From: Capsaspora owczarzaki ATCC 30864
Lineage: Eukaryota > Opisthokonta > Filasterea
Assembly (NCBI RefSeq): GCF_000151315.2
Contig: NW_011887305.1
Span: forward strand, 172,561-236,560
Reading direction: 5' to 3'
Length of the DNA stretch: 64,000 bases
Of the stretch, positions 22,770 to 32,546 are shown piece after piece. The notes below the pieces were generated by a model that searched no databases, was not told the DNA's origin, and saw only the letters and a program-made list of their open reading frames with translations. The translations under genes and the position numbers were made by a program. Position 1 is the stretch's first letter. The number at the start of each line of letters is the position of its first letter.

Positions 22770-23780
22770 ATGTCCAACGAGACTGACGAGTGCTTGTTCG
22801 AGGCGGTCGACGACTACGACCAACGGTACAACATTGCTGCCTTCTTTATCATCCTGGTGACAAGCATGATGGGCACACTTTTGCCAATCCTAGCCAAGCG
22901 CAATCCCACTTGGATTTGCTTCCGAAGCCCGTTTGTGTTCACCATTGGCAAGCATGTCGGCACTGGCGTTATCATTGCACTGGCGTTGATCCATCTGCTC
23001 AGTCCCGCCTATGAGGAACTTGGCAACCCGTGCTTGCCAGCCGCTTTCGCAGAGGACTACACATTCGCACCGCTGTTTGCAATGCTGGGTGCGCTCGTGA
23101 TGCACGTGTTTGAAACGCTTGCTGCCATGCACGCCCCAAAGGCTGAGCTCAAGTCTGAAACCTCTCAGTCGCCGAGCATGGCCCAATTCACCTCCTCGGA
23201 CTGCTGCGATCCCGAGTCTGGACAGAGTACTACTCCAACGACCGATTCACTGGCGTTCGCTCATGGCCACAGTCACGGCGCTTTACTCGGTATCACTTCG
23301 GCGGAACGCACGATTGCCGCTTACGTGCTCGAGTTTGGGTTGACTGCGCATTCCGTCATCATCGGCTTGACCGTCGGTGTCTCGTCCGTCACCGACTTGG
23401 AGACGCTGATTCCCGCGCTTGTCTTCCACCAGTTTTTCGAGGGCATTGCGCTTGGTGCACGGCTGGTCGAGTGCAACTTTTCCAAACTGAACGAGTTTCT
23501 GCTTGCGTTCATTTACTCGGTGTCGGCACCAGTTGGTATCGCCATCGGCATCGGGATTGTCAACTCTTACAATGAGAACGGCGTCACGACCAACCTCGTG
23601 CAGGGCACCTTTGATGCCGTGAGCGCCGGCATCCTGTTGTACGTCGGCTTTTCACAAATGCTGGCGATCGAGTTTCCTCGTGATTTTGCCGCTGCCTCCT
23701 CTCGAGCACGGCGCGTTGCGCTGTTTGTTGCGATGTGGGTGGGCGCCGGCATCATGGCCTTTATTGGCCGGTATCTCTGA
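22770..23780 (+). CDS. ZIP-family (SLC39) metal transporter, copy 2
   Basis: Single coding exon, 336 aa, paralogue of the gene at 14024. It has the same helix-4 and helix-5 metal sites (AHSVIIG, HQFFEG) and the same HGHSHG loop motif. From the helix-4 region to the stop (~468 nt) I count about nine base differences from copy 1, two of them changing the protein (Thr to Ser in GFTQ/GFSQ; Gly to Ala near the loop end). The helix 3-4 loop is clearly different and shorter. Start chosen at MSNETDE, which aligns with MSNDTNE of copy 1; the frame upstream is open but lacks an ATG. Own promoter and leader intron, so both copies are probably active. Confidence 0.93.
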   Translation: MSNETDECLFEAVDDYDQRYNIAAFFIILVTSMMGTLLPILAKRNPTWICFRSPFVFTIGKHVGTGVIIALALIHLLSPAYEELGNPCLPAAFAEDYTFAPLFAMLGALVMHVFETLAAMHAPKAELKSETSQSPSMAQFTSSDCCDPESGQSTTPTTDSLAFAHGHSHGALLGITSAERTIAAYVLEFGLTAHSVIIGLTVGVSSVTDLETLIPALVFHQFFEGIALGARLVECNFSKLNEFLLAFIYSVSAPVGIAIGIGIVNSYNENGVTTNLVQGTFDAVSAGILLYVGFSQMLAIEFPRDFAAASSRARRVALFVAMWVGAGIMAFIGRYL

Positions 23781-24124
23781 GATCTGAGCATCGATTGATA
23801 TGCCATGGCTGTGCAGCTCGAATAAATGCATTTCTTGAAACAGTACAACGCTCTCCATGCTTTTTTTTGTTTGGTTTTGCATCAGAAACCTCCCATCCTA
23901 TCGGCATCGCACCTTTCCCCCCCCCCCAAAAAAAAGCCGTTGTTGTCGAAAGAAGAACAAACAAAAAGAGGTCGCGCACCATTCAAGCATCATGATAGCG
24001 GGCGGTTTTTACGAATTTTTTTTTTTCCCAAACGACTTTTTTTTTTTTTTTCTTTTCGATCATTCCAACATGTCGTCATTCATTTTTTTTTTTTTTTTTT
24101 TTTTTTTTTTCCGTTTTCTCTGCG
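23781..24124. other. Intergenic with long T runs
   Basis: ZIP 3'UTR followed by the SLC4 promoter. Holds C9A8 at ~23920-23936 and several T runs between 24016 and 24110, the longest about 28 T, ending roughly 15 bases before the SLC4 ATG. Confidence 0.6.
23821..23826 (+). terminator. Poly(A) signal of the second ZIP gene
   Basis: AATAAA 41 bases after the stop codon, on the sense strand. Confidence 0.55.
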
Positions 24125-27100
24125 ATGAGCTTTCGGCGCTTCCACGACGACTTGGACGACGACGCGCTCGACGATGTTGGTACGCACAACCGCTCTCTTG
24201 TTTATCTTACAAGACACAAAGCACGATCAACTCCCCCCATCATATCAACCTCCCATCATCATCAACTTCCCCTCCCTATGAATGCCCCGCTTTCAGCCGC
24301 TTTCAATCCGCTCAGAAGGAATGACAATGTCGAAGTGTTCGTTTTTTGTTTTCCCACTCATTTCGACACGCACTCGAAAAGCGAACAAAATCAAAGATGA
24401 ACAAAAGCAATGAGTGACTGAATGACTGAATGAATGACTGACTGGATTGGATTGAATGGGGAGCAGAGCCAATGCAGCTGAGCGAAGGCGCAACGACGCC
24501 CAGGCTGCAGTCCAGAGCAGGCAGCGTCGTCCACCGCGACCCGTTCGATGCGACAGGAGCACCCGCGTCCGCTGGAATGGGCGGAGTCCCTGCTTCAGCG
24601 TCCGTCAGCGTCACATCGGAGGACGGGCTGCTGGCTTCTGCTGCAACCCGATCATCGCAGCAGCAGCAGCAGCGAGGAGGCCAATCCAGCTCTACCGCTA
24701 CGACGCCTGGACTCGGCTCAGCTGCTACGACGACGACCGCCTTCCCGTTCCATGCTGCATCTGGCGCAAGTTCGAGTGCGAGTGCTGCTGGTGCAAGTGC
24801 CAGTGCGGGCCTCGCGCCCTTCCCGACAAACGCCGTGCTCGCGCCTGGGAACGACGCTGTCAATCCCTATTACGTGGACCGCACTGCGTCGTCGCGCACT
24901 CACACGCGGCCAGTAACGCCATCGCGAGGACTGTCGAACGTGTCTGCTCCAATGCAGCACAGCCAAGACGAGCTCGCGCTCAATCTCGCAATGGACCTCG
25001 ACGATGATGCCGCCGCACGGGCCGCTGGTCAAAACATTGCGTCGCAGTCCCAGTCCCAGTCGCAGTCGCAGTACGCACCAGACATGTCTCCATTCATCAG
25101 CAGTGGTGGTGGTGGTAGCGGTGCTGGAAACGACGCCCGTGTCTCGGGTGCAGGCGTCTTTGCATCGCAGTCGAGCGACCAAGGCCAGCCGTCATCGACG
25201 CTCTCGCGGTTGAACAGCAGCCCTGCAGTCGCTTCGGGGTTCTCCTCCACTCTCCCTCCGTCGTCTGCATTTGCACGCATTGCTCGCTTGCACCGCCAGC
25301 AAAGCGCGTCGCCCGCAGGTCGCGGTCCGATTTCGCCTCGCTTGGCCGGAGTCGACTCAACCATGCCCGACGAAATTCTCGAGGCGGACGACATGCTGGC
25401 AGACCCCAACCAGGGGCAGAACGGTGGCGAGGAGCCTTCTCGCTCCAAGCTCTATGTCGAAATGGAGGAGCTCAGGCACGACTCGGCCGAGTGGGCGCAG
25501 AAGGCGCGCTGGTTGCGGTACGAGCAGTTGATTGACGACCAAGGTGACAAGTGGGGCAAGCTCCACCTCTCGGTCGTCTCGATTCGCTCCTTGTTTGAGC
25601 TCCGTGCGGGTCTGATGACTGGCACAATGCTGTTTGACATCCCCGCCAAAAACCTGCAGGACATTGTGGAGGTGGTTGTCGACTCGATCGCGCTCGACTA
25701 TCGCCTGGACGACGAGCAAAACCAGGCCATCAGCGAAGCCCTTGCTCTGCCTCACAGCCAACAGCACAAAGACATTAACAAGCAGCTGCTGGACTGGATT
25801 GAGCACCTCAACTCGACTTCCAAGGGCCGCAAGTCGCACTTTTACGAGGCCTTCAAGCGGCGTCAGCGCCGAACCAGCCTGCGCTTGGAAGATATGGAGG
25901 CGGGCACCTTGGCGTCCCCAGGGCCTCGCTCTGCGTTCAACTCGCGCAACCGCGCAGACGGAAACACGCGTGCCGTGTCGCTCGAGGCGGCCCACATTCT
26001 CGTGTACAGCAACGAGTTCCTGACCCACACCGTCACCGCGTTTGTGCGCTTCTTCCAAGGCGTCTCGCTCGGAGACTTTACCCGCGCGCCGCTCGGCGTG
26101 CGCTTCTTGTTCATTGTGATGGGCCCTTCGCACCGCCATGCCGATCTCATCCAGATTGGCCGCACCATGGGTGCCGTCTTTTCGGATCCAGAGTCGCTCG
26201 AAGTCCTCCACGCCGCGCACGAGCGCGAGCCGGTGATTGAGCATCTGGACAACTTTATGCGTCGCGGCACCATGATTCCTGGCGAGTGGGACCGGAAGAT
26301 TATCATTGGCCCGCCACGCGCGACGTACGAGTCGTCTCTGTCAAACAACTCCCAAACCACCGCTCCAGTCATGGGTACGCTCCAGGCCCGGCCTTTGGCC
26401 AAAGCGCAACTAAAGCGCTCTGGCCGCATCTTTGGCGGCCTCATCAACGACGTGCGCAACCGTCTCCCGTACTATAAGAGCGATTTCGTGGATGGATTGA
26501 ACTTTCAAACACTGGCCGCCGTTGGCTTTATCTTTTTCGTGTGCTACGCCGCCGCCCTGACCTTTGGCGCCATCATGGGCGAAAAGACGGGCAACCAGAT
26601 TGGCGCGCTGGAGATGGTGGTCGCGACTGGCGGCTGCGGCATTTTCTTTGCCTTGTTCTCTGGCCAGCCCCTGATGATTCTCGGCGGCACGGGTCCGTCG
26701 CTGATTATAACGGAGCTCATCTACAAGTTCTCGCAAGACAACGACCTCGAGTTCCTTCCCTTCCGGTTTTGGATTGGCTTTTGGGTTTTCGTTCTCTGCG
26801 TCATTTTGGTGGCCACGGACGCATCCTACATTGTCGTCTATGTCACGCGGTTTACCGAGGAGATTTTCGGCATTCTCGTCGCGCTCATCTACATTGTTTA
26901 TGCACTGCAGTACCTTGCCAAGATTTACAAAAACTTCCCCGTCGACTCCTTCACTGCTGAAAATGCCAATGTCGCAGTTGTAGCCACCATCTTTATGGTG
27001 TGCACCGCTGCTGTCGGCCTGACGCTGCGCGCGTTCGGCAAGTCGCGCTTCCTGACCCCCGGCTCCCGTGGCATGATTGCCAACTTTGGCATTCTGATTT

Positions 27101-27957
27101 CCATCTTTGTAATGGTGTGCGTCGACAACATTTGGTTCAAGTCTGTGAACACGTCCTACCTGGACATCCCCAGCAGCATTTCGCCAACCTGCGGCCAGGA
27201 CCCTCTGCCTGTCGAGTGCGGCAACTTTACACGTGGGTGGGTGGTCAACCCCCTTGGCATGGAAAAGGACCTCCCTTCCTACATTCCGGTCGCGGCCATC
27301 ATTCCCGCCGTCTTTGTGACGCTTCTCATGTGCCTGGAGCAACAGATCGCCGCCTGCATTACGAATCGCTTCAAAATTGTCAAGCCCACCGGCTACCACC
27401 TCGACCTGCTCGTCATGGGCATCATGGTGCTCATCTGCTCGCTCCTGGGTTTGCCTTGGATTGTCGCCGCAGCCGTCCGCTGCATCTCGCACACCAACGC
27501 ATTGTCCGTGTACACAAAGTACACGGCGCCCGGCGAAGCACCGAAGGTGGAGCACATTATCGAAACGCGTGTTTCCGGCATTTTGATTCACGCGCTCGTC
27601 CCCATGTCCATTCTGCTGGCGTCCGTGCTACGCCTCATCCCCATGCCCGTGCTCTATGGTGTGTTCCTCTACATGGGTTTCTCTGCCATGTTCAACGTCC
27701 AAATGATCAAGCGTGCTGCGCTCTTGTTCACTCCAGCATCCCAGCACTCCAACGAGCCGTATGTCGTGCACGTGCCTACGCGCAAGATGCATGTCTTTAC
27801 GCTGATTCAGTTTGTCGCGCTTGGAGTTCTGGCCGGCATCAACTATTCTCCTGCTGCGCTTGTCTTCCCCTTGCTTGTCGTCCTGCTTGTGCCCCTTCGA
27901 CGTGTTTTAATGCCCCGCTATTTTAGCGAGCAAGAGCTGACCTACCTGGACAATTAA
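24125..27957 (+). CDS. SLC4-family bicarbonate/anion transporter
   Basis: Exons 24125-24179 and 24467-27957, phase 1, 1181 aa. Residues ~20-330 are Ser/Ala/Gln-rich and disordered. The band-3 cytoplasmic domain follows (~330-640): EWAQKARWLRYEQL, HLSVVSIRSLFELRAGL and a GVRFLFIVMGPS segment. The membrane domain starts ~685 with RIFGGLINDVRNRLPYYKSD, then many helices including FSGQPLMILGGTGP and ends RYFSEQELTYLD, a common SLC4 tail. By family it moves HCO3-, Cl-, borate or carbonate with or without Na+; the ion is not readable here. The first exon adds a short acidic N-terminus (DDLDDDALDD). Convergent with UFD1. Confidence 0.93.
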
Positions 27958-28430
27958 AGGGGGGGTGTTTGGTCGTGCTGTTTTTCTTTTTTGTTTTCTC
28001 TTGTGGTATTTCTGTTGGTGTGTTCCGTGTGGCTTTGTATTTTTTTTTTCTTTTTGGGGCTCTGTATTCTGTTGAATTTGAAAAACTTGAAAATACCGTA
28101 TCCATTCTGACAAAAACAATGAATGAACGTCAATGTGCTCGATGCGTTGCACACGAAAAACGAAAGGTTAGTTTTTCCGCAAGGTATTCCCTTTTCCTCC
28201 AAAGGCAGCAAACTGAGGTCCTGTCGCAACGGCAGCGCCGTTGGCGTTGGCAGCAGGAGCGGCGCCCGCGACTGGAGAAGGCACGACTCGAACAAACGTA
28301 ATTCGGTTCTTTTTCCAAACAATTCTGAAGGCGGATGCAAAGCCAAATCAGAGCAGAGCAGCGGAGAGTGAGCCAACCACACCAAGCGCAAAAACAAAAC
28401 AACAAAAAACAAAACAACAAAAAACCCAGA
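27958..28430. other. Convergent 3' region, no gene seen
   Basis: 3'UTRs of SLC4 and UFD1. CAAAACAA-type low complexity at ~28393-28425. Nothing else recognised. Confidence 0.5.
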
Positions 28431-29676
28431 CTAAGATGGCCAAACACCGTACCCTGTGGGTGCGCTTGGAGGGGTATCTGGGACAGGGGTAGAAGCGCCA
28501 GTGCCGCCAGGAGACATGGCACTGTTCCGTGAGACGGGAGTGGCGCGAGAGGGAGAGGAGCCAGCGCCAAAGCCGAGACCAGGGGACGAAGACAAGGGCG
28601 AGTTTCGTTGCTTGCCGTCAAGTCGAGCACCAGACCCTGAGAACGCCTTGAAACGCGCCGAAAACTCTTCTTCCGGCAAGGAGAGCATCGTCTGTCCAGC
28701 GGGAGACTGACTCAACGACGCACGCTGAAGAACTTGATTCTCGGCTACTTGCTTGGCTGCTGCAGACTGGGCCTTGTAATCAGGTTCGACGTAGTGTGGC
28801 GGAGCTTCAAAGTCCACTTGCATGTCGCACTCAATGATGGACACGGCAGACTTGGGCTTGAGATCTGTGACGCGCAGTTCGTAAATCTTGTTGTTGTAGT
28901 GCATGGCGATCGTGTCGCCGAGTGTCAAGCAGGCAAACTTTCGCAGCGTCTTTTCGAGGCTGTGGAGCGAGGGTTTGGGGATTGGGTAGTTATGACAGCA
29001 AGAACGCATGTGAGCGACGAAAAACGAAAGCAAATCAAAATACGACCAACACCAAAAAGATGCGCTTCGACTGCACATACACGGCTTTGGGATTGGAAAT
29101 CTCCATGAATTCGGCGTCCTGCCACTGGAACTTGGTGTATGAGCATGGGTCGAGGGTGGCCGACCGGATGCGCACAAGGGAGCCTTCCGAGATGCCGAGG
29201 TTGGTCATCAGCTAAACAATAGCAGATAGAGACCGAAAAAAAAGTTCAAGTCAGCGACCTCCCGCGCGCGTACTCATCATTCACAATCGACAGCTTCGTG
29301 CGCTGCATTGCAACCAACGAAACAAAACAACAAAACAAAACAAAGGGCGTTCGGTGCTCACCCAGTATGGCATGTAGACGCGGCCCGGCTCGGCGATGAA
29401 TTCGAGCACGCCGGCATGCGTGACTTTGCCCACTGCGGGCGCGTCGGGGTGGTCTCTGGACAGAACTTCGTCGTACTCTGAGATCTCAAACAGCATGGGG
29501 TATGAGATGTTGAGGCGCGTCAGGCGATCGAGTGCTGACGGAGGCAGAATGATTTTGCCGCCCGTTTCGAGTTCCTGGGTCATCGAGACGGACTTGGCCG
29601 CGAGCATTGCGACCGGGAAACACCGAAAGTTGTCCGAGAACCGCGCCGAGCTGCTACCGAACGCGCGGGACATCAT
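28431..29676 (-). CDS. UFD1: UFD1, ubiquitin-fusion degradation protein of the Cdc48/p97 complex
   Basis: Exons 29362-29676, 29081-29211 and 28431-28959, phases 0 and 2, 324 aa. The UT3 domain fills the first ~190 residues with family blocks: ETGGKIILPPSALDRL, YPMLFEI, YMPYW, then SNPKAV and FACLTLGDTIAMHYNNKIYE, and the diagnostic SIIECDMQVDF. The C-terminal third is Ser/Pro-rich and carries SHP-like FSARFKAFSG, expected to bind p97. Known: with Npl4, UFD1 brings ubiquitylated substrates to Cdc48/p97, including ER-associated degradation. Two ATGs begin the frame (MM); the first is used. Confidence 0.95.
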
Positions 29677-30111
29677 TGTGACTTTGCGGAAAGAAGGGAG
29701 GGCAGGAAGGGTAGAGGAAGGGGGAGCCCGGTTGGGAAGAAGCGAGCCCTTCTGTGGAAGCACAGACCAAAAGTACATTCAAAACGTCAGAAGAGCTGGA
29801 GTGTGAGAGAGAGTGCAATTGGGAGAGGGAGAGAGAGAGGGGGGGGGGAGAGGGAGAGAGGGGGAGCGAATAGGAAAGCAAAGTGAAGCGACGACTGACT
29901 GCTTCAATGCGGTCAACAACCCCCCCCCTCAGAACTCTGTAGCTCGTTGAAGTGAAGTGAGTCAATGGAAGGAGGAGGAGGAGGTGGTGGTGGTGGTGGT
30001 GGTTGAGAGCAAAGGAGAGTAAACGCGTCATCGCCTTGTAGAAATAGCCACAGCTCACGCAAGCCTCGGCTCAAGTCACTCACAAGTCAATGAGAGAGAA
30101 AGAGAGAGAAG

Positions 30112-30149
<38 letters not shown>

Positions 30150-31109
30150 TGACTGAACAATGGGTGCGATCGTCCAAACTCAATGGAAACTCAATACAAA
30201 AACTCAATGGAAACTCAATGCAAAAACTCAATGGAAATGAAGAAGATTCTCGAAACCTTGTTGAATTGAAAATGATGAATGATTGTGTTTAAAGGAATCA
30301 AAAAGTATTGGATGAAAAATGAATAGTGATCGGAATGATTGGAGGTTGGGAACTTGTGTGAGTTGGGGGTTCAGAGTGGAGAGGGAAGGGACGAACGAAG
30401 GGGAAACGAAAGGTGGAACAAACGAAGGAACAAGCAATGGCGTGAGTGTTGTTGAATAGATGCAGATAAGCGCCAACATGAAGGGGATGAATGAAGGAGG
30501 ATTACGAAAAAAAAAGCTACAAAGCGACAAGAGTGGAAGAAGGATGAAGGCAAAGAGGGGCAAAACGGCGGTTGCGCCTCAACTGAGTTCTTTGGCGTTA
30601 TGTGAATGGTGGCGGGCATTAAAAGCTGAATTGGCTCAACTGGTAGTGGATTTCTCGTGCATTTTGGGTGCCTTGACAAGAGGGGTCCAGTGAGGTGGAG
30701 AGAATAAGATTTCAAACAATAACAAGTACAGCTAAAACGCTACAAGACAGGCAGTGAAAGGCTTTTGTGCTTGATGCAGTACCAAAGCCTCCAGCTAACA
30801 ATACAGACATACAGCGTGTTTGGATGCCAGTGCAAGACAAATGGACAATCGCATACAGGGACGGGGGGGGGTTAGGGTTAGGGAGATGAAGCATGGAGAG
30901 CACATGAAAAACGACGATTGGATGGACTGCACACACAAATGTGGTCGGTTCTACATCGGAGTAGAAAGGACTGGCATGATCGACTATTGGCTTGCTGCAA
31001 ATAGATCGAATGGGCTGGTCACAGTGGGTCCGACGGGCACTTGCTGGCAGTCTGTTGTGTGCATTGATAGGGTTGAGCAAATGCATGGTACAGCCACAAG
31101 CAACCGACT
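29677..31109. other. 1.4 kb intergenic, repeat-rich
   Basis: Between two minus-strand genes. Contains GA runs (~30088-30148), CCACC/GGTGG runs, three imperfect copies of ACTCAATGGAAACTCAATnnAAA (~30178-30240) and two TTAGGG units at 30872-30883. No gene recognised. A D-arm-like tract near 30630 does not form a tRNA. Confidence 0.5.
30083..30148. repeat. GA microsatellite
   Basis: GAGA tract with a few interruptions, upstream of the UFD1 promoter. Confidence 0.85.
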
Positions 31110-32141
31110 TCAATCCGTTTCAGCAAATCCACCCTTCCTCTTCCTTGAAGACAATTGAGGCAAGCACGACAGGGTGCTGAGTTTTCGTTTACCTGATCGA
31201 CTCAGAACGGGCGTGCTCGGCACAAGCTGCGGCTCGCTCTGGCTGCAGCACAGTCCCAAGCCTGCGGCTGCTCCCATGCGTTGGATGTCGTTCTGCGCTG
31301 CTACGGATGACACCGCCGTCGGGGGCTGGGAGACCGCGGGTGCTGAAGCAACTCGCGCGATTCCCGCCATTCCCGCCATTCCCGCCATTTCGCCTGCTTG
31401 AGCCGGATCCAGCGCAGCAGTGAGACTGGCGGCGGCGCTGCCCGCCCGTGCTTCAAACAGACCAAGCCGCGCAGCATCTCTGCCGCTTGCACTGCTGCCG
31501 AGCACGCCACCGTGGGTGCGCGCTCTGGCTGCGGCGTACGCGGGAAACGAGCTCAAGATGAACGCCGCGGCAGAATGTCGGCGTCCGTCCAGTGCATCTC
31601 CACGCGACATTGGCGTCCGCCGCGTGTTGCGTTCTAGGCCGTACGAGCCGACTGCAACGAGTGGCGAGGGTGCGGGCGGACGTCGGCACGGCTCGCGGGT
31701 TGGGCTCGGCGTGGCGGGAACGACGAGCTGCTGCGACGGCGATCCTCTGCGGCTGCGACGCTCCCGCTGGTGCTGCAGCTGCTGGAGCTCTAGCTGCTGA
31801 TGATGATGTTGGTGCTGTTGATGCTGCTGATGTTGATGTTGTTGCGGAGAGTGCGGCGGAGGGAGCAGCAGGGCGACCGCGTCCAAGACGGACGGCTGCA
31901 GCTGATCTCGGCGGCGTTCCATGCGCTGTTGCTGCTGATGCTGTTGCCGATGCTGCTGCTGATGCTGATGCTGCTGCGGCGACAAGGCTTGGCTCGCGTT
32001 GGTGTGCAGCTGCTGCACCAGCGGCGGCGAGTACGGCATGATTCTTGGCGACGCTGGGACTACTCCAAAGTGCTGCGAGCTCGGGCTTCCATGCTGAGCA
32101 TCGTCGTGGTGCCTGTGATTCGAAGAGCGTCCGTATCGCAT
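31110..32141 (-). CDS. Gln/His-rich low-complexity protein, function unknown
   Basis: Single exon, 343 aa, clean ATG to stop. Residues ~50-135 are runs of Gln and His, from CAG/CAC repeats. The middle is Ser/Ala/Arg-rich with an MAG triplet repeated three times (a 9-base tandem at ~31365-31391). Two short segments look the same in style, STPVLSRSGKRKLSTL and SQSEPQLVPSTP, the sort of short motif seen in phospho-regulated scaffold proteins. The tail has SRKRKGG, a possible nuclear signal. No domain recognised. It shares a ~400-base divergent promoter with the POMGNT1-like gene. Confidence 0.55.
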   Translation of the reverse strand: MRYGRSSNHRHHDDAQHGSPSSQHFGVVPASPRIMPYSPPLVQQLHTNASQALSPQQHQHQQQHRQQHQQQQRMERRRDQLQPSVLDAVALLLPPPHSPQQHQHQQHQQHQHHHQQLELQQLQHQRERRSRRGSPSQQLVVPATPSPTREPCRRPPAPSPLVAVGSYGLERNTRRTPMSRGDALDGRRHSAAAFILSSFPAYAAARARTHGGVLGSSASGRDAARLGLFEARAGSAAASLTAALDPAQAGEMAGMAGMAGIARVASAPAVSQPPTAVSSVAAQNDIQRMGAAAGLGLCCSQSEPQLVPSTPVLSRSGKRKLSTLSCLPQLSSRKRKGGFAETD

Positions 32142-32546
32142 TGTTTTGGAGCTGCTGAGAAAGCAAAAAAAAAAGCTCAGAAATCAAAAGCAGCAGAAAA
32201 CAAGAATCAAAAAGGAGTGATTTTGTATTGTGCTATTTAGCTGAGGCAGACCGACGCTACAGAACTGAGAACTGTCGTCTCAAGGCATTGATGCTCTTCT
32301 ATTCATCCCATTGACAAATTGACAAACAGCCCATCGCTCACTACTGTACTCGTTTTTTTGTTTGTTTGTCTCTTCGTTGTCTGAGATTTGTTCATACCGC
32401 TATCCTGCACTTTCGAGTCTGAGTCACTCCTCTTCATTCCTTAAGCCGTTTTCGAACATCATCCACTTTGCAGGTCTCCACACAACTCTCACTTTTGGCC
32501 CATCATCCACCCAATCGCAGCACATACACAAATCACGACCAAATAG
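32142..32546. promoter_or_regulatory. Divergent promoter between Gln/His-rich and POMGNT1-like genes
   Basis: 405 bases between two start codons facing away from each other. No clear TATA box; T-rich stretch at ~32350-32375. Confidence 0.5.

Noticed and set aside
26410-27591. 393-codon open frame on the minus strand
   Set aside because: Antisense of the SLC4 membrane domain; its composition is rich in Asp/His/Arg with no motif.
30600-30690. tRNA-like D-arm tract (GGCTCAACTGGTAG)
   Set aside because: No T-arm GGTTC box at the right distance and no closing acceptor stem.
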